From Eleginops maclovinus (lineage: Eukaryota; Chordata; Actinopteri; Perciformes; Eleginopidae): a stretch of DNA of 64,000 nt. Shown here piece after piece: positions 51,701 through 64,000 of the stretch. The notes beneath the pieces are model-generated. The model was not told where the DNA came from. It did not search any database and saw nothing but the letters and a program-made list of their open reading frames with translations. The stretch covers positions 8,540,483 to 8,604,482 of the forward strand of contig NC_086351.1 in the NCBI RefSeq assembly GCF_036324505.1, given 5' to 3'. The position numbers and the translations under genes were made by a program. Positions within the stretch are counted from its first letter, which is position 1, and each line of letters begins with the position of its first letter.

Positions 51701-52251
51701 GATGTCTGGGAGACACGGTGAGAAAGAGGCAGATGAATGCACAACACGTTCAGTTGAGATTACATGGTGGCACTTGGGTGCGATTACACCACAAGGGATT
51801 TGAATAATCTTAGTTTATTTAGTTTGAGATATTTTGTAATTGTGTAGATTTGTTTCAACAGGGACCTTCTTACCATGCTCTCCAAAGCTAGGATTAAGAA
51901 AGATAGGAGTTTGTGTGAATCCAAAAACATTATTTCAGGCCCTATCGGGACTTTTCACCCTAAAGATTTCTTCTTTTTAGATCAAGTTGTAGTTTGATTT
52001 TTGACCTTAATTCTTCAAGGTTAAGGTTGTTCAATATTCAGTGACACCCTGATTTACTCGCTGCTGGTTTCACAAACCTGCAGGATGCTGCCCAGTGACT
52101 CATACAACACGACACAGTCTCTTGTTCATGGCCCTGGCAGATGAATGGATAATCTCTGGTTTGATTGTTGTATGATATGGTTGAAGTGATTAAATAGACT
52201 GAAATCAACAAAAGTCCAATCACAAATGAGCATATTTAACATCTTGGCAAC
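48734..52251. other. Unique non-coding DNA, no gene seen
   Basis: Includes a C/T-rich tract at about 48868-48935 and otherwise ordinary AT-rich sequence. The ORFs at 49067-49282, 49305-49544 and 49608-49904 have no recognisable domain. 'atgttcacactgcaagccag' at about 49801 resembles one end of a DNA transposon, but no matching second end was seen. Confidence 0.5.
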
Positions 52252-52575
52252 CAGAAGTGGGAAGCACATCTACAATGTTGAGGTACTTCACTCCCCTATA
52301 ATAAATAAAAGTATGTCTTCTTGTACATTTTTTAAACAATCGTTTTTAACAGCTCTAGCTTTTTAGATTACATTAATTTCAAACATACCAGATTAAAAAT
52401 GGGATTCTTTTTTATATTAAACTACCCATGAAGTTACTACAACACTAAAGTACAGCTTTATACATTCACAATATTGATCCAAATGATACTTAGTTATCTA
52501 GCAATTGAGTATTTTCACCATGTTGTATTGTTACTTTTACTTAGGTTTACAAGTTGAATACTTTTTCCACCACTG
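52252..52575. mobile_element. Old fish MITE relic ending CCACCACTG
   Basis: The right end 'gaatactttttccaccactg' and the interior phrases 'attaaactacccat', 'tattgttacttttacttagg' and 'gaggtacttcactcc' match what I remember of an abundant fish MITE whose ends read CAGTGGTGGAA and TTCCACCACTG. The left end here (CAGAAGTGGGAA from 52252) is a degraded inverted copy. No target duplication survives and no ORF is present. The superfamily is not assigned. Confidence 0.7.
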
Positions 52576-55500
52576 TCCGCTTAAACCACCAACTTAGAAA
52601 ATAACCTGCAAGTGAAAAATGATGAAAATGATGATATGTGAATGTGAAGAAGAAGAACCTTTTATTTACTATAGGAGTGCTTCTTTTGTCATGGAAAACC
52701 CTTTGGTGGTCTAATACTCTTTATATAAAAAGAGAAACAAATGGCAGGAAGTGGAAAATGATAAAACATCTCAAGTGGGGTCCTGTGAGATATCAGATCT
52801 ACTCCCATGACCTCACTGACTGCAGGTTATTTCAAAGTAGAGGGGGAAAAAAAACATTAGATAACCATCAGAGTCTCCAATATCGTTCCTCAAAGAGGCT
52901 GAAGGCCCACATTGCCTATAATTGGATTTGATTTGCACTCCCAGCATCAGTTAGGGGGATTAAGGGCAAGCACAAAAATCCCCGCGATTCCTTTTCATCC
53001 ACATGACAAGCAAGGCCTAACGGATCCTGAAAGGAATATTTGTGACGAAAACCTGCACGTCTCTTCGTACAGAAGCTGCTAGAAATGTCAGTCCTGGGGA
53101 ACAATGAGCACATAATAAGTACATAGATTATTATGGGTGTCTTAAGGATTAGTTTGCTGCTTTTCCTCGCATGGGAGTAGGAAAGAAAAAGTGATGCTCG
53201 GTACCTGGATGATCAGAAAACAGGAGACATAGATTCCTGAAGAACTTAAAACTTACAGTACAACAGGATGGAACAATGGGATACTTGTTACGAAACGCCA
53301 ACTAAAGGTAGTTAAAAAGTTGTGCTGTGCAGTATATGGAGATATATAGACATCCTGCCAACAAAAGCTCGCAATATAACGGCTCTCAGGCAGAATAATG
53401 CAAGACTTAACTTATTTTTCTTCCTCTTCATCGCCTGTGGGGAGAGGGAGGTTCTGTTCTGGCCTGATAAGTCATCTATTTGAATGGATCATCATTCTCA
53501 CAGGTATGTAAATAAAAAAACAACCCAGATTCCTCTTCGTTTTATTCCAGTCTTTTGACAACGAGCAATGCTTACACTAGATTAAATCACCATCAATAGA
53601 CTTCCCCACGCTCGGGTGTCGTATTCACTCTACCCCATGCCAAAAGACTAATATTAGTATCTCCAGAAAATAATCTCTCTTTATTTCGCAAGTTCCCCAC
53701 TAAAGCATTCACATTCGCATTTATCAGAGGATTTAAATGCGGATGAAATACTATATAAGCTGGATCCCCTCAGGAGAGGTTCTCATTCTCTTGTATTCTT
53801 TCAGATGGGGAGAGAAAAAGAGAGGGAGCACGCTGCACCTTGGCGGAGAAAAGGGAGGAGGAGGATGCCGAGGAGGAGGAGGAATTAATTTTTCCCCTCT
53901 GGGAGAAACACATGCTGGATCTCAAGAGTTGGAAAGAATCTTCCCATCTTGCTCTGATTGGCATTAAGAGGGTAGGGGGGGAGCGGAAAGGATGAGAGGG
54001 AAAGAGATGCCATGGTTGTTACTAATGATTTATTGTCTCAAATGTGAACGGTGTTTTGGTGGTGCTTGTCGTTCAAAACATCCAGTTTATCGTCTTTTCA
54101 GTGGCCTGGCTTTATATCTGTGAGATTCACCATTGCTTGAACACGGTACTATGTGTACCGTGTAGGTAAGACACAAAAAAACTGGGGCATTTTAGTCACT
54201 ATATTATGCTTAGATGTTTTTTTGGAATAAAAAGTTGGCAAAAATGTTAAAAGGTGAAGAAAATTGGCAAAAATCACAAAAACTCTCACAATAACATCAA
54301 ATACAAAATGATTCCATTAATTATTTTGTTTAACCAACTATATAAAAGTCAAACATACTTAGTCATTTTAGTTAAATAAAAGGGAGCAAATACAGACGAG
54401 TTATTAACTGGAACATGTTGCCAGTTTTTGCTTGAAAATCACAATAACTAGTGCCAAATAATTCTCTCTCAATAGATTATTGGATAAATTACTAAATTGC
54501 AAATAAATAGCTAATAATAACATCTAAAGGAAGTATAGGACTACAATTAGTTCTATACATTTCTAAATATAACTCACCTTTAATTTATAGCCTGTGATGT
54601 ATTTACAGTAAACAAATATAATTGCCAATAAAAAAACCTCATTATTTAAGTCAATGAAAAAACTGTTTGTACAATCAGTATTTGAGTATGATTATTTTTG
54701 AAAGCGCCTGAGCAACCCTAACCTAACAAAAACCACTAGGCAAGATTGCAATTGTTTGAAACTCTAGATTGCACTTACGAACGGCCATACCGCTGTAGGA
54801 TAGAGGTAAAAAAAAAAAAAAAGTACATTTGTTCTTAGTTCTCTGGGAGGTAGGGCACAGTTCCTAGTGCAGACACTGGCAAAGGCAGAGTGCGGTGCAA
54901 GTATACTTTATGTCATGCAAGAAAGTCATTCATTATGTTTTCAGGAACAAAAGTTGTGGTTCCAGCCCATTTCGTGTACTGCAAACCTCAAAGAAGAACA
55001 AGACCGATGGCACAGCTCTTGGTGTCAATCTCATGTCTTGCACTTAGAAGAAAAGATGAAAAATCACCTGCAAAAACACCTCCACACGTTGCTACATGAA
55101 GGGGACAAAAGGGTGAAACATCCCGTCAAATGGCTGGGGAAGTTTCAAAGGTGACCAGCTACGCAGAACGTGGATGGACTGGCTTTGCCGTCACAGAAAA
55201 AATAAAGCACCTCTGGCGGCAAATCTGACCTTAATATAACATCCACAGTTAAATAACGTCAACGCCCCTCCTATGTTCGATTGACAGGTAAAGTTTGTGC
55301 AGCAGCGAATGCCACACTAGAGACGGAGTGAAAACAAAAACAACACTGTCACAGATTACCACTTTAATATTTGATGGCGCATGTGGCTTCCTACCACTTA
55401 GTATAATTAAATCAGTCGAGACCTCACTTATAAAGACTGAATTTGGACGCCATTTATGTCGTATTGGGTTTCATTCACTCAAACAAGTGGGACGCTGGTT

Positions 55501-58500
55501 TCATCAAGATAGGCAAGGAAAAATATTTTAAAAACTGCAGCTGATTTTTGATGCATTTACACAACAGACGCACAGATAATGCAGTTAATGGCCAGACGTC
55601 TAGCCAGACACTGTCCTCTGTGTGTTGACGGATAGACAGAAGGCTGAGGAGCTGCACACAGATCAACCCATATTGACTCAATCTATTGACAAATGAATTT
55701 GGGGGCAAAGTCCTTCTGCGAGTTGTTGATTTAGGTGTCACAGTTCATTCCTGTCAGTGCCAACACTCACAACACATATCTCTGCCTTGATCTGACAGCA
55801 AGCTGTGAGTTAAAACATCCTTTTATTAAAGAATAATATTTCAGAGTTTTACAGAATTATCATAATGCAGCGTGTTTCCGTCGCTCTGCTCTTTAAATAG
55901 GGAGCAGTAAACTGCGAAGGGAAGCCAGCATATATGAAGCATATCATAGTGAGCCATTAAAGATTATGAAATAATGTCGGGGAATCCAAAATGGAAATGA
56001 AATGAATGCAACACAAAGTTTGTTTTCTGCAATATTACAGTCAACCGAATACATTAAAAAGCAATTAAAACTAACTATTGCATTACAAGGGAATGAATTA
56101 ACTTCCAGTACATTGAAATGCATGATTTCTCTATAAGCATGGTGTAAATGAAACTCTTCATTAAGGATTAAGAAATAATAAAGAAAATTAGTCTGTACTA
56201 GGAGCCTTTAAAATGTTCATTATTAGCTGTATTTGCTTTAATGAGCTGTCTGAGTAAAAAATTACAAGCTGGGAGAAAAATCTACCGCAGACTTTAATGC
56301 CTTGATAACTTGATCAAGTTTCCAAGTTCATATTGGGAGGGGAGTTAATGAAATCTTCAAGAGAGATCAGCCGATTTCATTTCGGAAACTTCTCGACTTT
56401 ACACAAAGATGCAGCAGGTGTTGGCTCCGGAGAAGAATTTTGGGTAAATATTGATCTTGTAAATATGTGTGCTGTTCACCCCCTCCCTGTTTTCCCTTCC
56501 TCTCCCTCTCCCTCGTCTCAGAGAGATGCACCCTCCCCTGCAGCCAACATGGGAGCTAGTTAAGTGAGGTATCATCTTCAGTCCGCAGCAAGCCCGCTGT
56601 CTCCCACAAGGCCGTTGTGGTATAGGGTACAACTGTTGCGAGTGGGTGGCACATCTGTTCCCTGAAACAGGCAAGGCCCCTGGGTCATCACGCGCCTCGG
56701 CTAGCGTTTCACACGCATCACTAATAACCGCTCTGGTATCTCTGCTGAGCTGGAGACAAAGGGCCTTGATGGGTGCCACTCGCCTTCAGATCTGATCCCA
56801 GACAATTCTATTAGAAAGAGCATTAAGTATCATGTTTACCTTATTCTCATCCTTCGATCCATCTGCTGCACCCTTCACATTTAACAGGTTAAGTGTATTC
56901 AAGCTATACACTTCTGAAATGGAATACATTTGCAGTCAATGGCTCAGGTTCCTCCATTGAAGCACCATATGTACACTGCTGATGTATGATATGGTTGCCA
57001 GATTTCAGAAGCACGGGTGTTTGTGAAAATCTACAAATACACAATGAGGACAATTTATGGAATTAAAACTGTGTCACGGTTTCAGCTTACCCCGCAAACT
57101 TTACTGTAGGAATATTCAGAACCACAACTGTACAGCTTTTGTCAAAGTCAGGAGCACTTCCTCCGACAATAGCCGGGGATATTCGCGCCCCCGCAAAACT
57201 AAAAGTTTAAATCCGAGCTGCGAAAGAGAGAGCGGACAGAAAGAGGGAGATTGTGTGTTCATGTTTGCAATCCCTGTGCACGGCTAAAAGAGCCGGAGGG
57301 GGGGATATGGGGTGGGACAGAGATCGAGAGAGAGTCAGGTGCGTGTTGGAGGTAGAAATAAAAAGCTTACGTACACATGAACATGTCCATGGGCCTGGTT
57401 CACCAGCTCACCGGGAACAGTGATGGCTCTGGTTGTAGAGGGCGAGCAGAGAGCGTGGAGGATGAAAAATTGGGCCTAATCCTCCACATGTGGCGTCTTG
57501 CCCCCCACCCCCCCCCCTTAAAAAAAAAAGGAAAGCCAACTGGAGCCGTTCTTTGGACTCTAGGCCAGGGGCTCCAGGAAAGCATTGCCTCCAGCCAAAG
57601 CACATAGTGTGAAATGAGAAGCTAAAGCTTGAATGTGCTTTTGTTTATCAGAAAACTGCACTCTAAGTGGGATTGGCAGTGGAGGGGCCCAAACTCCATA
57701 AGTCATATAGACTGGCTTGGGCCGAAGTGGGGATGGCACGGCGAGTTTTCAGGCTTGAGCAGCCCAGGAAAGGCAGCACGTCAGACAGTCACTTGGCAGC
57801 TTCTCTTCCCCTTCATCGCCCCGCTCCTATAATCTTGGTTCCAACACAAAGGAAGGGATCAAAGAGGTCAATCTAAAGTAGCAAAATATTGTCCCAAGTT
57901 GAGAAAATAGAAGAGAAGAGACATTTAATTTCAACCGGTCTGGTTGGAGCAGTAAGGGACGTGCTAAACTTTGGGAATTGGGGAAAAACAAATCTGTGTG
58001 AGTAGTGGCCAGCAGGGTGCCAAAGACCGATACATGTTTTAGATGGATTGTATGAAGAGATCTATGACCACGAGTCTCTTCGGCTGCAAATTTGCAAAAG
58101 ATAAGTTAGAAGTAGACAGAAAGTTATGAAGGAGCTCAGAGTTTTGGATGCATCTCAGACAAGAATTCAGCAGGGCAAGCAGCGTTCAGCGAAAACTGAC
58201 TTCCTGCGATTAACTCCTGAGAACACTTGGGAGGATTTTAAACTTCTGCAATTAATTTATATGAATTTGAAAAAATGTTTGCCTCTTAACTCACAAGTTC
58301 TATATGTCTCCAGAGGACGATGAATGTTAAAGTGTCAAAGTTCAAGGAAACTTCACATTTCTGCCAATAATTGCTGAAAAAGTTCAAAAGAAAGATATTT
58401 GTCCTGTGTAAAATAACCACGAGTTATCCAGAAATGTGGCAATAGGTGGCAATGTCTAGCAGATTTTAAAAGATGACCATAGACACTAGTTTGTTTCTAT

Positions 58501-61500
58501 GTCCTGGTGCATCAGGCTGTCAGAACCGTTACTGTGTATGCACACCAAGACATTTAGGTGTGAATCTTAGTGATCTTAGCTAACTATAGGATCAGAAAAA
58601 GCATTTCCTGTTGTCCTCTTAGCCTCAGGTTATATCTGTTACAGTGTAAAAGCATCACAGGAGGAATGGATTGGATAGAGCAGCAGAAGGTTGTGGAGGG
58701 AATATGGGTGTGAGTGGATTTCAAATCCAAAGTGAGATGAATAATAAACAATAACGTTTTTGACATGACCATGTCATATAGTTTTGTCTATTCTTAACCC
58801 TCACATGTAGCTAACAGGGGTTAATTTAATGAGAGTACAATACTGAAAATTAAAACTAAGGCAGGGATATACAGTATGTAGAGCTGAAATACTGTTTGCA
58901 AAATGGCTGTCTTGAGTGGTCACATGTTCCAATAAAGTGAATATAGTATTGCAGAAACGTGTGTTGGGGTCATCTGTATTCGAAGAATCAAGGTCATGAG
59001 GTCAATCCTAACGATTAAGAAAAAGTCTGGTGATATTTTGTTGTATATTATCATCATAATCAACTCTATAGGTGATTTTTTTAAGACGAATAAGCTTAAA
59101 ATTAGATTTCAGATAACTGTATTAGGTAAGTTGAAAAAAATTATATTAGGTTTAAATACAAAAATATAAGATTCAATTGTTAATATTGCTTTCAACTTCA
59201 ACCCAATACAGTTATGTGAAATCTGTTGAAATAATTCATTTAATTAAAATCAACGTTTCGTTTTCAGTGTATTACAGACTTTTTAAGTCAATCCAGGGAT
59301 TACAAAAGGCAAATATCCAATCTCAACAGATCAGCTTTAACACACTGTGCTGTGAAAGGATTCTCATTGATATCCAATACACTTGAGGGTGAGGATACTT
59401 TGCGGCTGGTCCTGTTAAAAAACACTGCAACAGAAAGCTTCATCGCAGTGCATTTACTTCACTGCAGCAGCGCTACATTACTCTTCCATTTAAAAGGCTG
59501 TACCACTTTCAGTCACTCGAGGACAGACACAAAGAGCAGGCGCTTTTCAAAGGGGCCCATTGTGGAGCCCAGTGAAATTATTCAATTAGTGAATTTAGCA
59601 CCTGATCTGGTTAGCCAGTTGCCCCGAGGAAACTACAGCTGCGAGAGAGAGGGAGAGAGAGAGGGACAGAAGGGGGTTGGGGCTGGACAGAGCAGACGGT
59701 GTAATATTCATTACCTCCCACTCCCCCCTGTTTTATGACATTGAAATTACCCAGTATTCATATCCCGCACTGTAAAATATTGGTTTTCATCACAACACCT
59801 CTTACTCTTTACAGTGCAAGATATTATCACAAATTAAAACAATACATGTATTTTTGTACAGTCAAATCATACAGTCTATTACCTGAGGAAATGCTTCTAT
59901 TTTTGAGGAAAAATTGCCAAAGCTCTTCTGCAATCCACAGTGTACTGTAACCGTTATTAGCAACGATGCTAGCAATGCTAACCAACGAGGTGATCAACCT
60001 TACCTTATGTTACTTTACTTTTAAGACTATGCTGTAGGTTAGAAAACAAAGATCATGTTACAGTCTGTGCTGGCGACTTCAATTTTAACACTGAATCTTT
60101 GTTAGCCAGGTCATTGCCAGCACCAAAGTCTACACGAACCAGAGTCACTCCACAAACCTACAAACAGTCCCTTGCATTGGGTATTCAAACAGCATGAAGA
60201 AACCTGTTAAGGTTAAAAATTCTAAGATGCTTTTTCATTTTATCAAGCTGGGTAATTTGTTTTTGATGAAATGACCCAATCTCCTGACAATACATATTGT
60301 AATTAATATACTACAACTATGTAAAAGGTCTAAGTAAATTGGTTGTCTCATCCAAATTCCAAAAACTGTCTGGATCAGATAAGAAATAGTGTAAATCACA
60401 AGCGGCAAGGAATACAAACATGAAACAAAATTAAATAATCAAATATTTGCATAAATTATGTTCAGCTGTCAATTTATGTGAATCTGGTTTTCTAAAAAAT
60501 GGGACACTATCATTCAATTCACACTTTAAACTGTGTGGCCCTAATTGATGGCCAGTCTAAATCCAACACCTCGAGGTTGTGAAGAAAGACTTGTATCGTA
60601 CATCCAGACCACATCAGACGTGTTGTAACCTCACCAGCCATCAGGATCTTGGAAGCTCTATTCAGTTTCAAAAAGGATTGCTAGATCGGAAGAAGAAAGA
60701 CATTTGAGCCTAATGAAGCCAGATGGCTCACAAGGTTAGAGTTGTTCAACACACAGCCTTTTAAAGGAGATGAGCACCGGCTACATACATCACAGTACTG
60801 TATGTACACTGTATGAGCTGAAGAGCGCCATTAATCTAGTAAACCGCCTTTGCAAAGTGGAGAAAATGTTTGTTTTTTCTTGTTCTGATATGTATGGAAG
60901 AGTCCTTGATCACTATAATTACGAGATCTCTAATGAGGCAATTATAGACAACTGATGAAAGCAGTTTGATGAGTTGTACACAAAAAAGAGTGAATATCTG
61001 GAAAAAAGCAGCAATAAATATAAGTTTGAACTGACCCAAGTAATTAAAGGGCATGGCGATTTTTACTTCCAAATCAGCCACATTAAATATTAATCATGCA
61101 GGTGCAGGCCACACATTTCCCAGAAGTTGTGGGCAAACTTCAGAATAAAAATAAGAGTGAATTAACTTACAAATGTAATGTCGGAGCAAAGTAACAATAC
61201 AGCAGCCAGTTGTTTCACTTTGAGCATTTTTCTCATCTCAGTCTGAGCACTTCTCACTGTGTGCAGAGCTGTAATCCACTCTGAAATGCAGCGACTGAGA
61301 CGAGAGCTTCAGTAAAACAGTTTCGGCTCCGATACCTAATTTACACTTGCAGCAGTACAGCAAATACGTTCAGTGCTCAGGGCAGACAGTGAGCTGCTGA
61401 TTGTTGAAGATCTGCCCGAAGGCCAGCCGGGCTCCGACAGACTCTGAACTCAGCAAGAGAGTTTGAATGAGTCAAAGTTTTCACTTTAAGAATCAATTAA

Positions 61501-62332
61501 AAACAAACCATCACACCAGGGGGTAATGCATGATTTGTCATTTGTATATCTTTCACCACAACTAACTTTCAACTTTGTGCAACGCTTAAACAATTTCCTC
61601 AATCCCTGGCATCTGTTAGTTTCCCTTTATTGTATTCATCAAATAGACTCTTCAAAAATGTTGTGGATTTTTTTTTTTTTTTAAACATTGGGATCGTGAA
61701 ATCATTGTTTGTGAAAAAAAGACAAAGCAAACATTACATTCACTTTGATGGTTTTCAAAATGTGCATAATGTAGAGAAATGAATGGAAATCAAGGACTGA
61801 GTGGAATGGTGAACAAATCCAATTAAAAACAAGTTGTTTCTACTGAAGACGTATATATCTTTAAAATGTAACGTTAGAAAAAGGAAAAATACATTTCCCA
61901 AAGCAGTTGGTCACTGTAGTTTCTTTAAGATGTTGCTCAAACGGGAGGAAAGTGTGCATTTACTGGGGATTATTTTCAGATGTGGATCAATACAGAATGC
62001 ATAGTGAGAATGCACAGAAGCAGGACGGTGTGTGTGGGAATCTTTGAAAGATTACAATGTGACGGAGTGTGTGTTTGTAGTAATGAAGCTTCAAGTCCCG
62101 TAGTGCAACAGTTTGGCTTACATTGGATAAACAGACCCCTACACATTGGAATTCATTTTTGGTTTTAGTCCAAGGATAGAAAATAAACGGACTAAGTTTT
62201 TCTTTAAAAAAGGTGAATTTTCTTACCTGTTTTCAAGAAAAGTAAATGTTTTCACAGTGTTCTTAAAATATCTGAGCCTAGCACATTTCTTGTGATTTTT
62301 GTGGAATTTTTTTGGTCTAAGGTGACAAACAC

Positions 62333-62340
<8 letters not shown>
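52576..62340. other. Long stretch of unique non-coding DNA
   Basis: About 9.8 kb without a recognised gene. It contains a purine-rich tract at 53810-53890, a pyrimidine tract at 56478-56520, poly-C at 57502-57519, a purine-rich run at 59643-59675 and a T run near 61669-61682. ORFs such as 54867-55154, 56399-56779 (minus) and 59352-59738 have no domains I can identify. CNE-like composition appears around 55850-56170. Confidence 0.45.

Positions 62341-62408
<68 letters not shown>
62341..62408. repeat. (TA)n microsatellite
   Basis: An uninterrupted TA run of more than 30 units. Fully self-complementary and therefore hairpin- and cruciform-prone. Confidence 0.97.
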
Positions 62409-62410
<2 letters not shown>

Positions 62411-64000
62411 GCAAGTTTGTTTGAATTGAGGAAGTGTTAAATTCCCCCTTTTCAGGAAAATGGCAATTTTTTTACATCACTCTTTAGACACTCAAGCATC
62501 TTCATCACATTAGTCCACCCTCAGTAACCAGTGTTGAAACTCTTTTTCAGGCCAGATGAGGACGCAGCACATCCTCCCCTTTTTTTCTTTTTTGATGGCC
62601 AAGATGACAGAGTCACCTGATGCTGATGATGCTGGTACGCTCTGGACGCATGGCCGGTTCAGACCGGTGTCTGTGTGGGCTCGGTGTGCCAGCTCACACA
62701 GCAGGAGTGTGGCCGAGGAGAAAGGAGGTGGCCCGGGGGCAGACTCTGTGTCAGCTGATAGTGCAGAGGGTGGGCAGGGCCTGGGGGGGGTGGCATGCCT
62801 GGGCGCGAAAGGCTCGCCAAGACCCACACTCTTTTGGCATTTTGGCAAGGGCAAGCGGCAAAATAAAATGATCCAATTTAAGCTGGTTTAGCAGTGCCGG
62901 AGAATATTCAAATATTTATTTTTGCAGGGCATTCGGGGAGGCTGTGCTTGCTCCGCAGATCAGAAGGAGAACCAAGTTTTCGTCTGTAAGCTGCAGCGCC
63001 ATCTTGATAGCCTGTTGGCCTCCAGTGGTGGAAAATGGATGTGAAAGTGGATCTCCGCTGTCTACTCAATCCCCTTTCTCCTCACTCCTGCTTACCTCCT
63101 TTTCATAACTACACTACCTCTCCTCTTCATGTGCCGTTATTAGGTCCTTTATTTCACTCCAGTTTTTCTCTCTAATTTCTTATCTTGGCAAAACTTCAAA
63201 CCTGTGAAACCCGAACAAAACAAAATGTTTTAGCAAAATGTAAAAATCTTGTTTTGATACAGCTTCTGATACGCAGAGTACTTTGTCTGATATGTGTAAT
63301 TCATTAATGGGTGCTTTAATAATAAAGCTTTTGCTAAATTGCATCCCGTAAGTACCAAAAAATAATGTCCAGCACCCATCTATATTTTCTCTGAGACTGA
63401 CATTGACGGCAGGATCTTTCAAATGATTGCTTTTTAATGCCATTATTGTTATTATGGTTATTATTACTGCTAATGAGGGAAATACAGCCCTGGTTTTCCT
63501 CAGCATGAATTTCACCATGGAAATAAATGAGTAAAAAAGTCTTTATTGAATTACACTAAAAGCTATCTCAAATAAATGGGCCTTGAATCTGCCTCCATGA
63601 GACGATGTTTGCCATGGCGTAATTTCATTGTGCGGGGAACGAGAACAGCCGGGCCAAAGACACAGACAGACCCCTGATATGGAGGCTTTAGTATTGCTTG
63701 GAAACAGTTACATAGATGCGTATGTTTTATCTTCAGTGTGTCATGCCTCCCAGTTTAACATACGTCAAAGCAGGAGCCAGAGCCATCGCTGATGCTGTTG
63801 ATATACAGTGAAGCAAGGTCATTCGTTTTCTCTTTATAAATAGAACAATTAATCCATGATCATAACTGAAACTCTGACCTTGTGTGGTTTTATGCAGCAA
63901 CGAACAATTCACAACTCTCACAATATCAGTAGAGAAGCAGCCACTGCTGCAGAGGTCCTACATCTGTCCTGCATCACAGCTGCAGGAAATGTTTTATTGT
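62409..64000. other. Non-coding DNA; one exon-like segment
   Basis: A GC-richer block at about 62550-62850 carries overlapping ORFs on both strands (62510-62854 minus; 62556-62891 and 62620-62871 plus) without domains. An exon-like stretch follows at 62928. Nothing else was recognised to the window end. Confidence 0.45.
62928..62985 (+). other. Exon-like segment, unproven
   Basis: 'tatttatttttgcag' precedes 62928, and 'cgtct' is followed by GTAAGCTG at 62986, giving a 58-nt interval. The frame reading GGCACSADQKENQVFVCKLQ stays open past the donor to a TGA at 63042. The peptide is not recognised, and no ATG opens the frame nearby. It could also be a terminal exon, a CNE or chance. Confidence 0.2.

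Noticed and set aside
62510..62891. Overlapping 83-114 aa ORFs on both strands in a GC-rich block
   Set aside because: No recognisable domain. GC richness lowers stop frequency on both strands, so openness is not informative.

Overview
This is about 64 kb of vertebrate nuclear DNA, almost certainly from a teleost fish. The evidence is the long dinucleotide and tetranucleotide microsatellites, the AT-rich background with no operon-like gene packing, and several interspersed repeats of kinds I know from fish genomes: a Rex3/RTE-like LINE, a hAT element beginning CAGTGCTTCTCAACTGG, and MITEs ending in 'ccaccactg' or beginning 'ggaacagttcgacatttt'. Repeat-family names come from memory, not from a search. 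I recognise no host protein-coding gene. The window reads as an intergenic region or a very long intron. The many short ORFs have no recognisable domains and are mostly by-products of low-complexity or AT-rich DNA.

Layout. 1-13 kb: unique AT-rich sequence with GT, CA and GT microsatellites (1335-1460, 2179-2262, 6707-6737) and a possible LINE/SINE 3' tail near 7.8 kb. 13.0-13.3 kb: a composite tandem array grading from GGAT through 7-bp GGGTGAY units to about 130 bp of GATA. 16.3 kb: an AT repeat. 19.4-19.6 kb: a decayed MITE. 23.6-24.6 kb: a 977-bp non-autonomous element with TTA target duplications and nested inverted repeats, followed at once by a second fish repeat (24.61-24.84 kb). 24.8-39.8 kb: mostly unique sequence, with a possible old repeat at 37.5-37.8 kb.

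39.86-42.83 kb: the only real coding sequence, a GC-rich dead RTE-clade retrotransposon with an AP endonuclease and reverse transcriptase. It has no ATG near its 5' end, two frameshifts, small deletions and a lost 3' end. 44.15-44.47 kb: a 327-bp hAT MITE with a perfect 8-bp target duplication. 48.66-48.73 kb: a CA repeat. 52.25-52.58 kb: another old MITE. 62.34-62.41 kb: a TA repeat.

Between the repeats are moderately GC-balanced, homeobox-motif-rich blocks that look like candidate conserved non-coding elements, and three exon-like segments with good splice-site context. These need comparative or RNA data. I found no convincing new genetic system. The best leads are the two-tier inverted-repeat element at 23.6 kb, the exon-like 56-mer at 47.1 kb, and the quadruplex-capable composite array at 13 kb.
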